This document shows, piece by piece, positions 21,996 through 32,609 of a DNA stretch of 64,000 nucleotides (position 1 is the first letter of the stretch; each line of letters starts with the position of its first letter). Source of the DNA: Macrotis lagotis. Lineage: Eukaryota; Chordata; Mammalia; Peramelemorphia; Peramelidae. Under the pieces are notes generated by a model. It was not told where the DNA came from, did no database searches, and saw only the letters and a program-made list of their open reading frames with translations. The stretch spans positions 200,767,050-200,831,049 of the forward strand of contig NC_133662.1 in NCBI RefSeq assembly GCF_037893015.1. Reading direction: 5' to 3'. Both the position numbers and the translations under genes were made by a program.

Positions 21996-22519
21996 GTGAG
22001 CGGGCCGGGGCCGGCGGGGGCGGGGGCTTGCGACCGTCCCCTTCCCAGCACTTTGTGCCTTTTTGGTGAATAACGTTTTATTCTTATGCCGATGCGGTCT
22101 GATAGTCCATGCGCAGAGATGGCCGTCCACGTTCCTCCCCCCAAGACTGGGCCTTCGTCCGCCTCCCCTCCCCCCGACCGCCGGCAGTCCGGGGCCCCAC
22201 GAGTGCAGCCCCCCGGCCTTGGGACCCGCCTGAAGGCTCCGGCCCCCCCCCCCGGCGGTCCCGGAGGACTTGGGCCCGAGGCGGCCAGTATTCTGCCCCG
22301 GATGTGGGGGTCCCCCGGCCGAGGGCCCGGCACTCTGGGGGCGCCGCTTTGTGGACTGCTGGAAAGTTTGCAACACCAGCACCCTCCAGGGACAGACCCA
22401 GCCCCTCTTCTCCCCGTTCCCTTTCTGTTTGTTTTGTTTCGTGTTTTGCAAGGTGATGGGGCGAAGTGCTTATGGTCACGCTGGCAGGTGTCTGAGGCTT
22501 AGCTCTGAACTCCAGGGCC

Positions 22520-22861
22520 AGCTCCCTCCCCTCTGCCCTCTGCCCTCTGCCCTCTCCCCTCTGCCCCCTCCCCTCTCCCCTCTCCCTTCTCCCCTCTCCC
22601 CTTCCCCTCTCTCTCTCTCTCTTTCCTCTCTCCTCTTTCCTTTCTTTCTCTCTCTCTCTCTCTCTCTCTCTTTATCTCTCTCCCTCTTTGTCTCTCTCTA
22701 TCTCTCTCTTTGTCTCTTTATCTCTCTCCCTCTTTGTTTCTCTCTCTCCTCTATCTCTCTCTCCTCTCTCTCTCTTTATTTCTTTATATCTCTCTACCTC
22801 TTTGTCTCTCTCTTTCTCTCTCCCTCTTTGTCTTTCTCTCTCTCTTTCTCTCTCTCTCCTT
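22520..22861 (+). repeat. 340-bp polypyrimidine (CT-rich) tract
   Basis: Starts as CCCTCTG/CCCTCTC units, then becomes CTCTCT with TTTGTCTC and TTTATCTC interruptions. Nearly all + strand bases are C or T. Such tracts can form triplex (H-)DNA. It ends CTCTCCTTAG, with CTGTCCCACAG just after. Confidence 0.9.
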
Positions 22862-23029
22862 AGCTGTCCCACAGTCACTCAAATGAAATGCCAAGAGAGC
22901 TGGGATCCTGATTCTGGAGGGCTTGAGGAATCAGAGAAGTTTGTGTTTCATTACAGGAAAAAAAAATGTAGCCAGGTCTTGAAAAAACACCCCATCTAAC
23001 TGAGAGGCAACATGCCAAAAGCTATATGG

Positions 23030-23062
23030 ATGTTACTATTATTATTATTATTATTATTATTA
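23030..23062 (+). repeat. (ATT)n microsatellite
   Basis: About ten ATT units, followed by a MIR-like remnant running to about 23,200 (reverse phrases CCCCATCTTACAAGCTAGGA and GGTGAGAGATTTGGACCCA). Confidence 0.8.
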
Positions 23063-23220
23063 TCCCCATCTTACAAGCTAGGAACCTGATACTCAAAAAG
23101 GTAAGACATTACACAACCAGTAATTATCCCTGGTGAGAGATTTGGACCCATTGCCTCCTGATTCCAAATCTGTGAACCGGGTTAACTCAAGCCATTCCAT
23201 CTCTTAGAATATAAGGTCTA

Positions 23221-23374
23221 GGGGTGGTTAGGTGGTGCAGTGGATAGAGCACCAGCCCTGGAGTCAGGAGTACCTGAGTTCAGATCCAGCCTCAGACATT
23301 TATTTAATAATTAGCTGTGTGGCCCTGGCCAAGCCACTTAACCCCATTTGCCCTGCAAAAAAACCTTAAAAAAA
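23221..23374 (+). repeat. Short tRNA-type SINE
   Basis: Complete copy flanked by a 15-bp perfect duplication AGAATATAAGGTCTA (23,206-23,220 and 23,375-23,389). Its body plus about 35 bp of 3' flank reappear at 25,117-25,263. Confidence 0.95.
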
Positions 23375-23446
23375 AGAATATAAGGTCTACTTGTCGTGGT
23401 TAGTATTTTCAGAATCTTAGGATATTTGAAAAAAAGAAATGCCCTC

Positions 23447-23695
23447 GTTCTTGCCCATTTTGAAGAAGACCATGATATTAGGGAGGTGATGCCATGCCTG
23501 GCAAGTGCATATGATTTGAGTGGAGGAGGTGCTGTGCTAAGTCATCAGCCTTACTTTCTCCTCCAGATATGTGGCCAGATATGAATCAAGATAACTGGAT
23601 TTGAGGCAGTCTGAGTTAAATGACGTATCCAGTGTCACACAAATAGTTGTGTCAAGTGTCTGGGGTCATTACCCTAGTATTTGTGGTGCTGTGGC
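23447..23695 (-). repeat. Long SINE with RTE-like tail, reverse
   Basis: Tail first (TTGAAGAAGACCATGATATT), then GGTGATGCCATGCCTGGCAA and the reversed body. The tRNA-like head is worn. Confidence 0.8.
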
Positions 23696-23839
23696 TCTTC
23701 CCAGATTGATCACAGACCCTGGAAGAAATAGAATTCTTTCTGATTGCAGAAAGTGTGATTTGGGAGTGTGGAGGTAAGAGAGGAGAGGTGTTGGCTTAAG
23801 TGACACCTCAAATACAATGAATAATATTGGCCCAAATGA

Positions 23840-24590
23840 GTTAAATAATAAAAATGTTATGTTACTTTTCAATACTATTTATCCACTGCCTTTGCTTCCA
23901 ATCACAACCTCTTTTCTCTCACTTCATTCGCCCATTTTATCTTATATCTACCTTGATCTCCAATTCCTTCATCCCTCCCAATTTTCTTAATCTAGCACCC
24001 TTGCTCTCACCTCAAATTTCTCCAGTCTTGATGCTGTAATTTTGTATCTTTGTATTTTTTTGTATATACACTTTTCTTTACCTTTGAATTTATCTTTTAC
24101 CAAACTGAAGCCCTGTGTTAGCTGTGCCATTTACCTTTCTCATTCCTATGTTCTTGCTTGTGTACCAAGCCAACTGAGTCCACCACCTATTTCTGTTATC
24201 TGCTATAAACTGAGCCCCTCACTGTTAGGTAGGTCAATCCTTTTTTTCCTTCCCTGATTAATTATCCCATTCTCATCAGCTGCTATGACACTATTTCATC
24301 ACCTTTCCCTCTCCACAGAGGACCTGAAATCTTATTTTACTTAAAAATTAATGACTTGTCCAGACTTCACTCCACACCACCAAACTATTCTATTTTCCTC
24401 ATTCTTTTTTCCTTTGTTCCAGTCTCTGAGAAACAATAGTTTCCTTGATAGGAGCAGTTCAGTTTCTTTACATTTGTTCTGTTTCATCCTTTTCTTTTAA
24501 TTCTAGAGTCTAATCTTCTCCATTATTCCCTTTCTTATCTTTAATCTCTCTTTATCAATGAGTTCCTGCCACCTGCCTAGATATATCCTG
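23840..24590. other. Intron 1 pyrimidine-rich DNA, unassigned
   Basis: T/C-rich sequence. Parts resemble old mammalian dispersed repeats, but I cannot name a family. No exon is supported. Confidence 0.35.
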
Positions 24591-24595
24591 TTCTT

Positions 24596-24733
24596 TTATT
24601 TTTTATTTATTTTTATTTATTTAAGGCAGTGGGGTTAAGTGACAATTATTAAGTGTCTGAGGTTGGATTTGAACTCAGGCCCTCCTGACTTCAGGGCTGA
24701 TGCTCTATCCACTATACCACCTAGTTGCCCTTC
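24596..24733 (-). repeat. Short tRNA-type SINE, reverse
   Basis: Reverse copy from an A/T-rich tail to the head CACCTAGTTGCCC. The duplication TATC(C/T)TGTTCTT flanks it at 24,584-24,595 and 24,734-24,745. The AGTGACTTGCCC...GCTAGG segment of the body is deleted. Confidence 0.85.
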
Positions 24734-25116
24734 TATCTTGTTCTTAGAAACAAAATGGTGCAAACCCTTTACTTGATCCTGTCATCACTTCAAGTTATTG
24801 TTATATATCTTTTCTCTTATATTTGCCTGTTTCCTTGCCAACCTCAGTTGTCCTCCCCAGTCTGTCTTCTTTCTACTCCTTTAATGATAATATTTCCTTT
24901 GTAATCGATTATCATTTTAATGAAGGTGACTCCAAAACAAGAATATCCTTTCCTGATTTCTCCCCTTAACTCCAGATCCCAGTTGTCAGCTGCCTCTTAA
25001 AAAGCTCCACCTGGATAAACTATCAGAATTCTTCCTAATATATCCCAAACAGACCCATTACTGCTTCCCTAGAGCCATTTCTTCTCCAAATTCTCTTTGC
25101 AAATTCAGAATCTCTG

Positions 25117-25263
25117 GTGTCAGGAGTACCTGAGTTCAAATCCAGCCTCAGACATTTAATAATTACCTGTGTGGCCTTGGTCAAGCCACTTAACCCCATT
25201 TGCCCTGCAAAAAACCTTAAAAAAAAAAAGAATATGAGGTCTACTTGTAGTGGTTAGTATTTC
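25117..25263 (+). repeat. 5'-truncated SINE copy with shared 3' flank
   Basis: Begins inside the SINE at GGTGTCAGGAGTACCTGAG and runs through the A-rich tail. It then continues with GAATATGAGGTCTACTTGTA and GTGGTTAGTATTT, which is the same unique flank that follows the SINE at 23,221-23,374. The copy therefore includes non-SINE DNA. Confidence 0.85.
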
Positions 25264-25269
25264 CTCCTC

Positions 25270-26080
25270 CCCACCATATTTAACTGTTAAGACTTTTTGA
25301 GTCTACTTTCACAACTTCTTTTTTGCATCCATGTTCTTCTTTCCTCTTACATCATTAATATTTTAGTTTAGGATTTTATCACCTTTTGCCTGACTTCTAG
25401 CAGCAGTGGTCTTTTCAGTCTCCTTACTTCTGTTGCTTTTCTCTTTAATCCATATTTAATATGGTTGACACATTAATATTCTTAAATCCTGGATCTGGCT
25501 ACATTGTTTTCCTGTTCACTGTTGTTTCTAGAATGAAGCACAAAACTTCTTTGATTCCTCAAGCCATCCAGAATCAGGATCCCAGCTCTCTTGGCATTTC
25601 ATATGTATTCAAATTAGATAAATGCTTTGCAAACTTTAAAATATTCTATAAAACTACTAGTCATTATTATTATTATGTTCTAGCCAAACTATTAGCTGCT
25701 TCCTGAATGTGGCATTATATTTCTCACATCCAACAACATGCATAAAGCTTTCCCTTCTGCCTGGAATGTAATGCCTCCTCCATTCTGCCTCCAAAGCTCA
25801 GGAACCACTTTTTTTTTCCTTTTTTAGGTTTTTGCAAGGCAAATGGGGTTAAGTGGCTTGCCTAAGGCCACACAGCTAGGTAATTATTAAGTGTCTGAGA
25901 CCAGATTTGAACCCAGGTAGGAACCACCTTCTAAGGAAGTTTTCTTCTGACCCATCTAGTTATCAGCATTCTAACACTCTTTTGTTTCTGATATGTCTTT
26001 TGATGTACTTTATTTATATGTGTCTCCATATCTCCAGTGCCCAAATCAGTGCCTGAAACTTGATAACTACTAAAAAAAAG
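25270..26080 (+). repeat. L2-like or other ancient repeat, 3' region
   Basis: Phrases such as CTTCTGCCTGGAATGTAATG and the run near AAATCAGTGCCTGAAACTTG resemble the 3' end of LINE2-type elements. It is interrupted by the SINE at 25,809-25,918. Confidence 0.45.
25809..25918 (-). repeat. Short tRNA-type SINE, reverse, 5'-truncated
   Basis: Flanked by a perfect duplication AGGAACCAC (25,800-25,808 and 25,919-25,927). It ends at ACCAGATTTGAACCCAGGT, so the tRNA-like head is missing. Confidence 0.9.
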
Positions 26081-26384
26081 TTTATTGCATTGAATTGAAA
26101 TTGAATCACCTTTAAAAAAGTATATATTTTCTCTTGGTCTAGAAATTAGAGTATTTGCAAATGGATTTAGAACAAGGCTGTTTTCTCATACTCAGTTTTA
26201 ATTTGATTTAGTATTTGAAAGATGAAATTGCATACAATATAAATATAGTATTTTCCTTTATAATAGAGGTGCCTGAGGGTGGTGCATGGCTCTGCTGATA
26301 GTGGTTATAAAACATATTTTTATTTACTATATATTGAAATAGAAGTTCACATTGATTGATCAACATGAACACTGAAAAATATTC

Positions 26385-26585
26385 ACATCAGAGACTTATT
26401 AGCTATATGATCCAAGACAAGTCACGTAACTACCTTTTGCTTTTTCTGCAAAATGGCAATGATAATCGTAACACTTACCTCTGAGGAGCTGATGACCCTT
26501 ACCTTTGAGCAACAAATGAGATAATAATTGTAAAGTGCTTTAACAAGTCTTGCACCATGCTAGGAAGTTAAATGCCAAGAAAATG
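26385..26585 (+). repeat. MIR-type SINE
   Basis: Shows ACTTATTAGCTATATGATCC, GACAAGTCACGTAACT and a long 3' part with TGAGATAATAATTGTAAAGT. Confidence 0.75.
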
Positions 26586-26639
26586 TTAGCTAAATAGCTA
26601 GATGGCTAGAATAAGAAACTGAGTGAGGGAAAAGATGTT

Positions 26640-27865
26640 GGTTTGTTCCACAGTGTGTCTGTGCAATTCTACTAACTGGATTGTGGACAATGCCCTTGAT
26701 ATTTCCTGTCACCAGTGGAGTAAAACAAGGCCATATCCTTGCTCCCGTGTTTGTAGTTTTCAGCCATGTTATCAAACGCCTTCCCTGAGGATGAACATGG
26801 TCAGCTACCATACTGATGGCAAAGTCTTCAACTTGAAAAGGCTACAAGCCAAGACTAAGGTGGAGGGAGTGTGGTGCATGAGCTTCTGTTGCAGATGATT
26901 GCACACTGATTGCAGTCTCTGAAGCTGAGATGCCCCAAAGTACGGATTGATTCACTGCTGCTTGTGCTAATTTTGGTCTAATAATTAATGCTAAGAAAAC
27001 ACAGGTGCTCCATCAGACAGCACCATGCCATCCATATGTGAAACCATGGGTTACAGCAAATGGAGAAGTTTTGAATACTATGGACAAGTTTACTTACCAT
27101 GGCAGTGTCCTTTCCAAGGAGGTACACATTGACCATGAGGTTGACACATGCATTGTCAGAACTAGCTCAGTATTTGGGAGACTGAAAGAAAGTGTGGGAG
27201 AGAAGAGGTATTAGACTGAAAGTCTACAGAGACAGTGTGTTGACCTCATGGCTGTAAGCCTGTGAAACTACACAGTCTACCAGTGCCATGTCAAGAAACC
27301 AAATCACTTCCATTTAAATTGTCTTAGGAAGATTCTGAAGATCTCCTGACAGGAAAAGATACCAGACACTTAGGTCCTTTTTCAAGCTAAACTGCCAACA
27401 TTACTGCACAGAATGCAACTATGATAAGATGGATATGTTAGAATGCCAGACATATACTTGCCAAAACTTTTTTTTATGGAGAACTCACACAAGGTATGTG
27501 CTCACAAGGGAGTCAGAAGAAGTGATACCTAGATACCCTTAAGGTCTCATCGAAGAACTTTAGAATTGATTGTGCAGCATGGGAGATACTGGCACAGGAC
27601 CACCCAGCGTGATGTGCCCTCATCAGTGAGGGGGCTGTGCTCTATGAGGAAGGCAGAATGGAAGGAGCCCAAAGGAAACGTGATTTCCATAAGTTTAAAT
27701 ACCTCAGTTGTTCACATGGACTATTTGTAGCCCATCCTGTGGTAGAGCATTCTGAGCCCCTTTTGCTCTGATCAGCCACAGTAGGATACACTATAATCTG
27801 TCTCAAATTTAGTGATGTCATTTTGGTCTTCTTTGATAATGAAGGACAAGAACCAACTAACTGGA
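26640..27865 (+). mobile_element. RTE-clade LINE fossil, reverse transcriptase and 3' end
   Basis: Conceptual translation with frame shifts shows PVTSGVKQG (palm motif), FNLKRLQAKTK, and a DKFTYHGSVLSKEVHIDHEV segment followed by RTSSVFGRLKE. The catalytic FADD-like box is recognisable only as a broken frame near 26,880-26,905. It ends with CTTTGATAATGAAGGACAAG. The 5' part, including any endonuclease, is absent, and stops and shifts make it non-functional. RTE-clade assignment is from motif memory. Confidence 0.7.
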
Positions 27866-27869
27866 AAGT

Positions 27870-30110
27870 AAGGACAGTACACCAGATTATATAGATTTGA
27901 GGAATAAAAAGCAAGTTTATCTGTAGGTACCTTTTTTCTGTCCTTAGAAAGAGAACTTGAGGGTGGAGACGCCACAAATCTACGTCTGCCCTGAGATTCT
28001 CATTCCTTTTTCTCAAATAATCCTTTATAGTTTGACTTGCTGGTACCTCCTATTGGTTCCTTGCCACTACCTCTCCTTTTGGCCTTGGTTCATGACAAAT
28101 CAGGCTTTTCCAGTTTTTCTGGAGAAGATGGCTCCCTGAAAACATTAACACTTTTAGCAGTTAATCCTTACTAAGAAATTAGTAATTTATCTTTCCGAAT
28201 TTCCTATTTTTGGTCTGAGTAATTCTTCCTAGTCTTGCCCTTGGAGTCTTATCTTTGGGATTTGCTAGTTTGCCTTGCTTGAACTGGGGTGCCAGATTCA
28301 GTTTGATAAGCTGTTAAGTGTCTTAGCCCTTTTTGAATGTGCTTCCATAATTTAGCTTCAGGTGTTGTTGGAGCCTCAGGCTTCCAGTAGGTATCCATCC
28401 TTTTTTTCTGCATTCTTCCCCCTCCCTTCAGCCCCCTTTAAGGGAAGATTCCCTTAAAGCATTAGGAGAGGAAGACATTTATAGTCAGTATATGCCTTAC
28501 CTTAGATCTACTAGTCCTGGACCTTTTGAAAAGTAATCTTGATTCTAGATCCCAGAATAAGAAGTTGGCTGTGAGTTCACCCTTTAAGGACTTTGTAAGA
28601 CTGGCCCTTGAACATTCTATCTTGTCTATATTTCTCTTTTTTGGCCTTGGTTGGTTTCATCATACTAAATTCATTTTTTTCCCCAATACAGTAGATAGTT
28701 CTGTCTTCTAGGTTTTGGCTCCTTCACTTACTGTCCTAGACAAATCTCTGGCCCAGAATTACAGGGACTGAATTTCTTGTATTTCTTGCATTTCTAACAA
28801 AAGTATAGCTAGATTCATTTGTTTTTTTTCCTATACAAACTTGTATTCTTTGGTGACTCCTTTCCTTGCTTCCACCTAATGGGAAAAATTGAGGTGACAG
28901 ACAACTTCAAAGTCAGTGATTACTTTTCTTTCTGGCTCAGCTTTATACTCCAGTAAACTCCCTCTCTTCAAATGATTTCTGTTCCCTGATCAGTGTTTCA
29001 CAAGAATATCTCTTCAGTGCAGATTGACAACAGCAAAAAAACCCTTATTTGTATAGTAAATAATGTGTGTATGAGTAGGCAATTGTGAGGCCTGAAACCC
29101 AAGGGCAAAAAATCCAGGGAAAACTGTATACTTAAATTTTCAATCCTTAGAGTTAAGGAATAGAGGGGAAAGCTGTTGAATTAGATCCAATATTGAGTCC
29201 AGATAGGATGTGGCTGGCTGTTTCCCAAGAAGAAAGAAGGAATTCAGTCAGGGCAAAGAAGAGGATGGAAAAAATAACTTAGGCCTAATTTTCTGTACAT
29301 TTTCTGATAGAACCTGAGTTGCTTTTGTAAACTTTCCTCTTAATGGTATGCTAGTGGTGGCTTATACTGACTTTTAAGATTGTTAAATTTCCAGAGTGAA
29401 TTGTTACACTTTGGAAATCAATTATAAATCAGGGCTTGCTTTTTATTATTTGTTGACTATTTAGTCTTAAAGTGATGGAGAAAATGTTAATAAAGCAAAT
29501 TTGATTTAAAACTGTCATGCTTAGCATTTTTTTCTTTCCAAAGAGCTGGTGATTAAACATTTAACAACAATCCCTGGTTATGGGGGATGCTTATTTCTAT
29601 GGAGTAATAAAAAGAGAGTCTTCTATATAGGTCCCATGTAGGAGACTCCCCAAAACCTCTATAAAAACCAAACTGGCAAGGAATTCAATTTGGAGAGATA
29701 ACAAGGAGAGAGTGTTTGGAAACCAATAGCTGAAGATTTTCTTGGAAGAAAAGGTGAAACCCTGTGATATTGTAGAGGAAGGATGTATGGGATAGCAGAA
29801 AGAAGAAAATGAACCTTGGAGTTAACAGAACCTCAGTTCCATGTACATGATAAGCAGCACAGGGAGACATCTCCTTTTGAAGCCTGTTTCCCAAGTCTTT
29901 GAGGATATCAGTACCTGCAAACCAGAGAGCATTGCAAAAATAGAGACTTTGTTATTTATCTGTTATCAGAAAACCATACCTACCTATCATTTCAAGGTGT
30001 ATACATGTGTGTGTATGTGTATGTGTACACATGTATGTGTATGTATATATTGGGGGCATAATTTAGCATGTATTATGCCTGAAGTCACAAATAGTCATAT
30101 AATGCATATA
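27870..30110. other. Intron 1 unique-looking DNA
   Basis: About 2.2 kb with no repeat that I recognise firmly and no supported exon, apart from a TG/TA-rich run at 29,998-30,050. Confidence 0.4.
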
Positions 30111-30125
30111 ATGTGCTAGCTATTA

Positions 30126-30279
30126 ATCTTTTTTTTTTAGGTTTTTGCAAGGCAAATGGGGTTAAGTGGCTTGCCCAAGGCCACACAGCTAGGTAATTAA
30201 GTGTCTGAAACCAGATTTGAACCCAGGCACTCCTGACTCCAGGGCTGGTGCTTTATCCACTGCGCCACCTAGCCGCCCC
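30126..30279 (-). repeat. Short tRNA-type SINE, reverse
   Basis: Near-consensus reverse copy ending CGCCACCTAGCCGCCCC, flanked by AGCTATTA at 30,118-30,125 and 30,280-30,287. Retained CpGs in the head suggest a young copy. Confidence 0.92.
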
Positions 30280-30403
30280 AGCTATTATAAAAATTATTTT
30301 CACTGGAAGATCTTAACTTTTAAGCATTTCCTGTTACTGTTTTATGTTCTTGAAACTGAATATCTTTTCGGTATTTAAAATGTCCATTCATAATATCGAT
30401 TTA

Positions 30404-30561
30404 GGGGGGTAGCTAGATGGTGCAGTGGATGGAGCACCAGTCCAGGAGTCAGGAGGACTTGAGTTCAAATGTGACATCAGACACTTAATAATTACCTAGC
30501 TGTGTGACCTTGGGCAAGTCACTTAACTCCACTGCCTTGTGAAAGCTAAAGAACAAAAAAA
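30404..30561 (+). repeat. Short tRNA-type SINE
   Basis: Complete copy flanked by a perfect ATCGATTTA duplication (30,395-30,403 and 30,562-30,570). Confidence 0.92.
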
Positions 30562-30837
30562 ATCGATTTACTGAACACTAATGAAGCATATACTGTGTGC
30601 CAGTTTAAAAATAAGAAAAAAGCAAGAGCATCTTTGACATCTGATGTGAAATTGTTTAGAAAATTGTGGGAAATTTCAGTGAACCAGGGTTATCAACATG
30701 CACTCAGGCCCACAACACTTGTAAATCACCAGGCAGAAATGATCAATACTAGTTATTTTTTCACATCTTCCTAATATTGGGTAGTAGTCATTTGTTGACT
30801 TGAAAAGCCTGTTAGCTTTTAGGTTATTTAAGAGAAT

Positions 30838-31045
30838 TGTTGTTTGTTTGTCCTTTGATATTAGGGAGATGTTGCCATGATATGCACATGATTTGGATTT
30901 GAGTGAAGGGGACTGTGCTAAATCATCAGCCTCACTTTTTCCTCCTGTAGTATCTGGATCCAATGGCCAAATATGGATTAGGACAACCGGATGACCTTGG
31001 ATATAGGGGGTAGACCTTGACCTGTTTACTCTCAAGTCTATCCCA
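30838..31045 (-). repeat. Long SINE with RTE-like tail, reverse, partial
   Basis: Begins with GTTTGTCCTTTGATATTAGG and continues through GAGATGTTGCCATGATATGC to GGACAACCGGATGACCTTGG. The tRNA head is missing. Confidence 0.75.
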
Positions 31046-31639
31046 GATCACAGTTTGACTGAAACAACTATTCTGTGATTAAGACTGGGTAAGGGAGAGA
31101 TGAGGCTGAGGCCAAGAATGACCACTTTTGCTTAAGGTTTCTCATTGTTTTCAGATTATTAGAAAAAAATAAATCCAAGAACAGTCTTTTGCATATTCAA
31201 AAAAACCCCTCAAATCTATGTGGGAGGGAAAGATCCTCAGAATTTTTGATCAAAGCAGAAATAATTGCCGTTTACATATAAGAGATTATATGAATCATAT
31301 CAACAAATGACATTAGCGAGATGTAAATATTTGAAAGAAAGGTCTTTAAAAATTCAAAAGGAAGCTTTACTTTTAAATTCTTAGATTAAATAAAGCAGCT
31401 GTAACATCCAAATAACTTTTGAAATGACTTTTTGGAGGTTGTAAAGAAATTTCTCATTATTGATTGTTGAATGCTTACTGAAGGTCTCATTGTCATTATA
31501 TTAGGCATCACATACCCTGATGTAACACCATGCCTGGGAAGAATTTCTTTGTATATTGTCCTGTATGACCAAAGAGCTAGTCTTCAAATTTAGGCCCCAA
31601 CCTCTAAGAATTCATAGTAAAAGTACAGATAGGTAAGTA

Positions 31640-31870
31640 TGAAGGAAGCTTTAAGGCTTACAAAACAATTTTTTTTATTACATGAGGACAGTGGTCCTCA
31701 TGACAACCCTAGAAGACAGGTAGTGTTATATTTTACAGATAAGGAAGCTGAGGTTCTAACACAAAGGGTGTCTTCCCAAGATCATATAGCTAGTAAGTGT
31801 CTGAGGCAGGATTTAAACTCAGATGTCCATGATTCCCAAGTCTAGCATGACATGCTGTGTCACCTATTTA
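31640..31870 (-). repeat. MIR-type SINE, reverse
   Basis: Reverse order: ACAGATAAGGAAGCTGAGGT, then ATAGCTAGTAAGTGTCTGAG, then the worn head. Confidence 0.75.
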
Positions 31871-32307
31871 CCCAGATGTTAAATATTAAAAATAATATGG
31901 AAGAATTATATATCAGTAAACATTAAGTGCCTGCTATGTGCCTGGTACTGTTAAAGGAGATTTTTCTTTATGTAAACCAGTCTATATGTCTGTCTTACTA
32001 TAACATATGCTTGTGAGACATTGAGTTTGGGAGTAGCTATTTTATATTTGAAGAGGGTACTTTTCAAAGAATTAAGCATTTGAATTTCAACAATGAAATT
32101 CTATCAAGCACATAAATAAAAAACAACAATAAACATAATGTGTTTTTATAATCTGGCAGGCTTTCTACAAACTAATACATATAACCTGAAAAATTTCAAT
32201 CCTGGAAAAGAAATCATGAATACCGCCATTTTCCATCTCTATAAAGGTAAAGAGAATGGATTTTCCTGTGACAATCACAGGGTGTTTCTCTTCTAGTCAT
32301 TGCTGGT

Positions 32308-32607
32308 AAGAGATAGATGGTGCAGTGAATAGAGCACTGGTCTTGGAGTCAAGAAGACAGAGTTCGAATCCAGACTCTTGTTAGCTGAATGCCCTTGGGC
32401 AAGTCACTTAACCCTGATTGCCTCACATCCAGGGCCATCTCCAGTCATCCTGATTCATATCTTACCATTGGATTCAGATGACTGGAGGAGAAAGTGGGGC
32501 TGGTGACTTAGCATAGGATCTCCTCACTCAAAACCAGTTCATCTGCTTGTCATGGCATCACCTCCCTGATGTCATAGTCTTCTTTGAGAATGAAGGACAG
32601 CCATTAT
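32308..32607 (+). repeat. Long SINE with RTE-like tail
   Basis: Well-preserved copy: GATGGTGCAGTGAATAGAGC, GGGCAAGTCACTTAACCCTG, CATGGCATCACCTCCCTGAT, ending TCTTTGAGAATGAAGGACAG. It directly abuts the RTE fossil that follows. Confidence 0.88.
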
Positions 32608-32609
32608 CA

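Larger units (their letters stand above)
21110..22350. promoter_or_regulatory. SLC35A3: CpG island with SLC35A3 promoter
   Basis: Very GC- and CpG-rich DNA in an otherwise AT-rich window. No TATA box is seen. GC boxes occur (for example CCGCCCCTCCCCTCCCCC near 21,570). The only recognisable gene downstream on the + strand is SLC35A3, whose first coding exon lies 20 kb away. A 5' non-coding exon here is the simplest reading, but splicing from this site is inferred. The long GC-rich open frames on both strands are composition artefacts. Confidence 0.75.

Noticed and set aside
21019..22502. Long GC-rich open frames on both strands (up to 312 codons)
   Set aside because: They sit in a CpG island with tandem repeats, overlap one another on opposite strands, and are proline/arginine/glycine-rich as expected from composition alone.
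22270..22999. Open frames rich in Ser/Leu or Arg/Glu over 22.3-23.0 kb
   Set aside because: They are translations of the CT-rich tract, not genes.
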